This document shows positions 60,805 through 64,000 of a DNA stretch of 64,000 nt, one piece after another. Origin of the DNA: DATFTE01 sp963802575 (GTDB lineage: Bacteria; Acidobacteriota; Terriglobia; Terriglobales; Acidobacteriaceae); NCBI GenBank assembly GCA_963802575.1, contig CAWDJF010000007.1, forward strand, positions 1-64,000. The letters run 5' to 3'. Below the pieces are notes generated by a model. The model was given only the letters and a program-made list of their open reading frames with translations. It had not been told where the DNA came from and searched no databases. Each line of letters begins with the position of its first letter. The first letter of the stretch is position 1. A program made the position numbers and the translations under genes.

Positions 60805-62439
60805 ATGAAGAACATCGACGCAAAGAAGCACCAATGCTGCGGCGTTGGCCCCACCCTCTTGCTTGTCGCAGCATCTCTCTGCGTAGTCGCAACGAGCACA
60901 GCACCGACCGCAGCTGCCAACGATCGTCCAACTGCTCTCACGGAAAGCGGCGTCGTGGTTGGGCTACGGATCGGTACCATGAACGAATTTCTTGGCATCC
61001 CGTATGCCGCGCCTCCAGTGGGAATTCTGCGGTGGAGACCCCCGAAACGTTACGGGTCCTTTCCCGGACATATCTTCCAGGCAACCCAATTCGGTAGTGA
61101 GTGCGCACAACCGGGAGGGTCTAGCAGTGAGGATTGCCTGTTCTTGAATGTCTTTACACCCTTGTCCGATTCGGGGCATGACGAGGCGCATGGCATGCCT
61201 GTGATGGTTTATATCCATGGAGGCGGACTTCAAATTGGGGGCGGCGACGGCTACAACCCAGTGCGGCTCATAACACAAGGAGTGATTGTCGTCACGATCA
61301 ATTACCGCCTGGGCTACTTGGGATTCCTCGCCCAGTCCGCAATCGACGCAGAGGATCATCTCAAGGGCAACTATGGGTTCATGGACCAGCAATTCGCGCT
61401 CAAGTGGGTCTACAGGAACATCACGCACTTTGGCGGCGACCCGAATCAAGTAACGATCTTTGGTGAATCCGCCGGCGGACAGAGCGTCTACGCCCAACTC
61501 GCTTCTCCCCTTGCAGCTGGGCTGTTCCGCGGTGCAATCGCGGAGAGCGGGTCGTATTGGGAATTCCAAGATTACTTCCCCTACGTTGTTACGCTGGCGG
61601 AAGGGGAGACGATCGGCACCGCAGTTGTGCCCTCGGGCGCCGCGATTGCGGATAGTGTCGGATGCACGAATCAGGAGTCTTCGTGCCTGCGCGCCGTGGA
61701 CGCCTCCACGATGGTCGCGCAGGAGCCATTCCCCATTTTCCCGTTCGTGGACGGGACACTGCTCACACAGACGATCGACGCGGCATTTGCCAGCGGCCAA
61801 TTCAATCGAGTGCCGGTGATTTCGGGTACTAACCACGACGAATGGAGACTGTTTGCCGCGAATTACGACCTCTCGGGGAGCCCGATATTAACTTCGGCAG
61901 AGTACGAGGCAGCGGTTACGGCTCAATGGGGGTCAAACTTGGGGCCGCCGGTCCTGGCCTTGTATCCGTACTCCAGTTACCCATCCGGCGGCGAAGCACT
62001 GGGTGCATCAGGTACCGACGGAATCTTCAGCTGTCCAGCGCTCAAAGCGAATCAGTCGCTGTCGAAATTTGTAACCACTTACGCCTATGAGTTCAACGAT
62101 GAGGACGCGCCTCCGGCTCAATCTTTCTTCGGCGGGTTACTGACGTTTCCGTTGGGCGCATACCATACCGCGGAGCTTCAATACCTGTTTGATGGCCTTG
62201 ACCTTTTTGGGGGTGGGCCGAACCCGCTTTCGCAGAAGCAGTTTCAGCTTTCCAAGGCGATGGTCAGCTACTGGACGCAGTTTGCGAAGACCGGAAACCC
62301 AAATTCCCCTGACGAACCGTCATGGGCTCCATTTAGTCCGGCTGCCGGCCAGTTCCAATCGTTGATACCACCGACGCCGGTGGTCGAATCCAACTTTGAT
62401 GCGGCCCACCTGTGCTCGGCGTTTTGGGACACGTTCTAA
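60805..62439 (+). CDS. Secreted type-B carboxylesterase
   Basis: 544 residues; signal region VGPTLLLVAASLCVVATSTA. Alpha/beta-hydrolase core of the carboxylesterase/cholinesterase family: EFLGIPYAAPPVGILRWRPP, SEDCLFLNVFTPLS, VYIHGGGLQIGG oxyanion loop, FGESAGGQSVYAQLASPLAA with nucleophile Ser, an acid residue in the FVDGTLLTQTIDAA region and the His in GAYHTAELQYLFDGLDLF. All triad parts are present. Substrate unknown; likely ester hydrolysis outside the cytoplasm. Confidence 0.92.
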   Translation: MKNIDAKKHQCCGVGPTLLLVAASLCVVATSTAPTAAANDRPTALTESGVVVGLRIGTMNEFLGIPYAAPPVGILRWRPPKRYGSFPGHIFQATQFGSECAQPGGSSSEDCLFLNVFTPLSDSGHDEAHGMPVMVYIHGGGLQIGGGDGYNPVRLITQGVIVVTINYRLGYLGFLAQSAIDAEDHLKGNYGFMDQQFALKWVYRNITHFGGDPNQVTIFGESAGGQSVYAQLASPLAAGLFRGAIAESGSYWEFQDYFPYVVTLAEGETIGTAVVPSGAAIADSVGCTNQESSCLRAVDASTMVAQEPFPIFPFVDGTLLTQTIDAAFASGQFNRVPVISGTNHDEWRLFAANYDLSGSPILTSAEYEAAVTAQWGSNLGPPVLALYPYSSYPSGGEALGASGTDGIFSCPALKANQSLSKFVTTYAYEFNDEDAPPAQSFFGGLLTFPLGAYHTAELQYLFDGLDLFGGGPNPLSQKQFQLSKAMVSYWTQFAKTGNPNSPDEPSWAPFSPAAGQFQSLIPPTPVVESNFDAAHLCSAFWDTF

Positions 62440-62639
62440 CACCTGATGATCGGAGGCGCTTCGAGAGAGACTACGGAGTCGAAGCTGTGTTTTGAACGAG
62501 CTCACGAGGAACTCTCGACACAATGGACTGTTCGAGCATAACTGTTGAAACCATATTACGATCCGCTACAACCCCATTGACGGTCTTCAAGGGTCGGCCG
62601 CTGCGTCGACCTGGGTGAGTTTGACTGAGGATGCGTGCG
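62440..62639. other. Gap with CGATCCGCYACAACCCCRTTGACGG repeat
   Basis: Copy at 62559-62591 of a 33-base repeat whose other copy is at 63355-63387 (30 of 33 identical). No gene. Confidence 0.65.
62559..62591. repeat. Dispersed repeat, 33 bases, copy 1
   Basis: CGATCCGCTACAACCCCATT then GACGGTCTTCAAG; matches 63355-63387 at 30 of 33 bases. Confidence 0.75.
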
Positions 62640-62873
62640 CTACGGCTCAGCAGTTTCTCCGACGACGCGAAGTGCGGGTTGCGGTTTGCTCGTATTGTTG
62701 CGGCTCAGGAAAATCAACGCTCGCCACGGTATTGTGCTGAGATTCAAACCCTCGCCTTTCAGCTTCAATTCCACGGTGCGGCGGTCGTTATCCACGCTAC
62801 TCACAACGAATGAACCATTCTGTCCTGAGGCCGCCACGCGGTCACCAATCTTCGGTATCCGGATCTTTGCCAT
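62640..62873 (-). CDS. Small protein of unknown function
   Basis: 77 residues, MAKIRIPKIGDRVAASGQNG then SFVVSSVDNDRRTVELKLKG and LSTIPWRALIFLSR. Beta-rich, soluble; similar small proteins with a V-P-K-I-G-D-R-V start and S-x-I-P-W motif are, as far as I recall, frequent in Acidobacteriota. No function known. Confidence 0.65.
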   Translation of the reverse strand: MAKIRIPKIGDRVAASGQNGSFVVSSVDNDRRTVELKLKGEGLNLSTIPWRALIFLSRNNTSKPQPALRVVGETAEP

Positions 62874-62968
62874 GCTCTATCAGTTCCCCCACGGGTGGAG
62901 ACGAGTGTAATCATTCCATGCCCGAGTGACTTTGGAGGTGCAAACCGACCGCAAAGGGCGAGACTTCG

Positions 62969-63175
62969 TCATCTGGTGATGGTGGGAGCTCGGTTAGCCG
63001 GCGTGCTGGGAACATTCAGCTTCGCACATCTTTGGCAGTGGCACTGATATGTGCCATCACCCGGACTGGCGGTATGGCCGCACTGGTTGCAAATGTATCT
63101 GCCGTCCACATGAGCGACCATCGGGCTGAACTCATGACCTGATACGCAATAGCAGCATCGCACCGTTGTTTCCAT
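62969..63175 (-). CDS. Small zinc-ribbon-like protein
   Basis: 68 residues with three Cys pairs: CCYC, CNQC and CHCQRC, plus His-rich GHEFSPMVAHVDGRYICNQC. Two zinc knuckles could form. Small Cys-rich proteins of this kind are usually nucleic-acid-binding or metal-storing; role unknown. Confidence 0.6.
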   Translation of the reverse strand: METTVRCCYCVSGHEFSPMVAHVDGRYICNQCGHTASPGDGTYQCHCQRCAKLNVPSTPANRAPTITR

Positions 63176-63354
63176 CCGTGATCCTTTGGTAGCGAGCCCG
63201 TGGGGGGCAATATCTAAGGCCTGTGGGAGAAGTATGACTCGAAGGGGACGCCTTGTCGGTACGCGAGACGACTTGTGTTTGTACGATGCATTACAAACTG
63301 TATGCAGAATCTATCGCAGCTGCCATGGCCGACGTTATCGAGATTTTTCGCGAA

Positions 63355-63387
63355 CGATCCGCCACAACCCCGTTGACGGTTTTCAAG
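63355..63387. repeat. Dispersed repeat, 33 bases, copy 2
   Basis: CGATCCGCCACAACCCCGTT then GACGGTTTTCAAG; lies just before the VOC gene end. Confidence 0.75.
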
Positions 63388-63389
63388 CT

Positions 63390-63734
63390 TCACTTCTTAT
63401 CGAACTGAAGGAACTCGACTGGGGCCCCATTCTCGACAATAAAAGCGACGGTCACGCCCGGTGAGGGTGAGTTGGGCGCAATCAGTATCTCTTTTCCGGC
63501 GATTTCAGCGGAGAGATCGTCCACTTCGAAGGCGACATGCGGAACCGTACGTACAAGGTCAGGGACCAGTGCTTCAGGTTCGAACCGCATCCACTCGATT
63601 CCGTAGGCGCTGGTTTCATATCCGGTCACGAACGTCGCACGGCCCTTGATCAGGCGTTCCCCTTCTCGACGCTCGGTGGTGGGAATTCCGATGTGATGGT
63701 ACCGCCTCGCCGAAGTAACTGGTGACTTTTTCAC
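63390..63734 (-). CDS. VOC-family (glyoxalase/bleomycin-resistance-like) protein
   Basis: 114 residues. YHHIGIPTTERREGERLIKG, metal-site-type VPHVAFEVDDLSAEIAGKEI and TVAFIVENGAPVEFLQFDKK follow the VOC fold order. The H in HHIGI, the H in PHVAFEV and a final E in VEFLQF are plausible metal ligands. Probably a metal-dependent isomerase or resistance-type protein; reaction unknown. Confidence 0.8.
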   Translation of the reverse strand: MKKSPVTSARRYHHIGIPTTERREGERLIKGRATFVTGYETSAYGIEWMRFEPEALVPDLVRTVPHVAFEVDDLSAEIAGKEILIAPNSPSPGVTVAFIVENGAPVEFLQFDKK

Positions 63735-63812
63735 GCGAATAAGTTTAGCCCATGATGGCCTGTTTCTGTCGGTTGTTCAAAGCAGCCGCTCAAGCGCCAC
63801 GACCCGCCGTCT
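63735..63812. other. Short gap
   Basis: Nothing recognised. Confidence 0.5.
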
Positions 63813-64000
63813 TCACTTGATCATCTCTTTCCTCACCGTCAGTTTCTCAATCAAGTCTTCCCTGATCTTGTAGCCCGTACCGGGCGCATCGCTGATCGGG
63901 ATCATGCCCTGCGGTGAGACTTCCACCTCGGGCTCGATGATGTCTTCTTTCCAATAGCGCTTTGAGGCTGACACGTCTCCCGGCAGGCGGAAATTCTCGA
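63813..64000 (-). CDS. o-Succinylbenzoate synthase / N-acylamino acid racemase-type enzyme, 3' end
   Basis: C-terminal 62 residues only; the gene runs off the right edge. ENFRLPGDVSASKRYWKEDI and EPEVEVSPQGMIPISDAPGT followed by GYKIREDLIEKLTVR match the end of MenC-type enolase-superfamily enzymes (L-P-G-D-x-S-A-S-x-R-Y-W). These catalyse o-succinylbenzoate synthesis in menaquinone biosynthesis or N-acylamino-acid racemisation. The active-site Lys and metal ligands lie upstream, outside the window, so specificity is open. Confidence 0.7.
   Translation of the reverse strand, partial: ENFRLPGDVSASKRYWKEDIIEPEVEVSPQGMIPISDAPGTGYKIREDLIEKLTVRKEMIK

Noticed and set aside
60964..61836. Minus-strand 290-codon frame within the esterase gene
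   Set aside because: Antisense to the carboxylesterase catalytic region; not supported.

Overview
The window looks like a chromosomal contig from an Acidobacteriota bacterium, probably class Terriglobia. This is inferred from the protein families present (secreted FG-GAP and HAF repeat proteins, PD40-propeller Ser/Thr kinases, a group-I-intron-type PD-(D/E)XK endonuclease remnant, cytochrome c/copper monooxygenase-like proteins) and from the dense families of intergenic hairpin repeats. The first ~668 bases do not fit. They are far richer in G+C (50 of the first 60 bases are G or C) and carry an actinobacterial-type glpD 3' end and a DNA-binding protein. They meet the groL fragment at a point where both genes lose their 5' ends, so the left edge is probably a chimeric join.

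Layout. 0.7-1.3 kb: groL 3' end and a strong terminator. 1.3-8.6 kb: accessory region with intergenic repeats, a secreted orphan protein, a three-gene operon (membrane protein, secreted protein, trypsin-like protease), a membrane protein, a decayed endonuclease and small genes. 8.9-14.2 kb: trehalose locus (membrane-sensor-fused trehalose-6-phosphate synthase, HAD phosphatase, a DUF5752-like protein and a TreT-like glycosyltransferase), then an SDR oxidoreductase. 15-23 kb: fasciclin protein, cytochrome c/Cu-monooxygenase-like protein, zinc metallopeptidase, stress-type protein, a Ser/Thr kinase with a beta-propeller, and a 2-hydroxyacid dehydrogenase. 24-27.5 kb: lower glycolysis, enolase then a hicBA toxin-antitoxin pair then phosphoglycerate mutase, all on the minus strand. 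27.9-28.4 kb: a redoxin with an in-frame UGA exactly where the active-site cysteine should be, followed by a plausible SECIS hairpin, so a likely selenoprotein. 29.2-29.8 kb: vapBC-type pair with a frameshifted toxin. 29.9-34.5 kb: divergent GH57 glycosidase and glycogen branching enzyme. 34.4-37.9 kb: an exported TldD/TldE-like pair. 38-41.4 kb: hybrid histidine kinase, CRP-family regulator and a response regulator with a hydrophobic tail. 41.5-54 kb: M28 peptidase, a 5'-broken SGNH-like gene, HAF-repeat protein, PCMT-like methyltransferase, a single-chain LptF-LptG fusion, propeller lipoprotein, MsbA-like ABC exporter, methyltransferase, bactofilin. 54-64 kb: adenylate kinase, DUF4197, FG-GAP protein, a decayed paralogue of the 2-kb secreted protein, a TonB-domain protein, type-B carboxylesterase, small proteins, a VOC protein and the 3' end of a MenC/N-acylamino-acid racemase-type enzyme.

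Two signals cut across the window. First, several hairpin repeat families sit between genes, and their arms differ between copies in a compensating way, so the structure is kept while the sequence changes. Second, many otherwise intact genes (gpmI, the GH57 gene, glgB, vapC, the SGNH-like gene, the RHH-like gene) each carry a single one-base frameshift, which points to assembly or sequencing indels as much as to real decay. No rRNA, tRNA, CRISPR array, prophage or complete insertion sequence was recognised.
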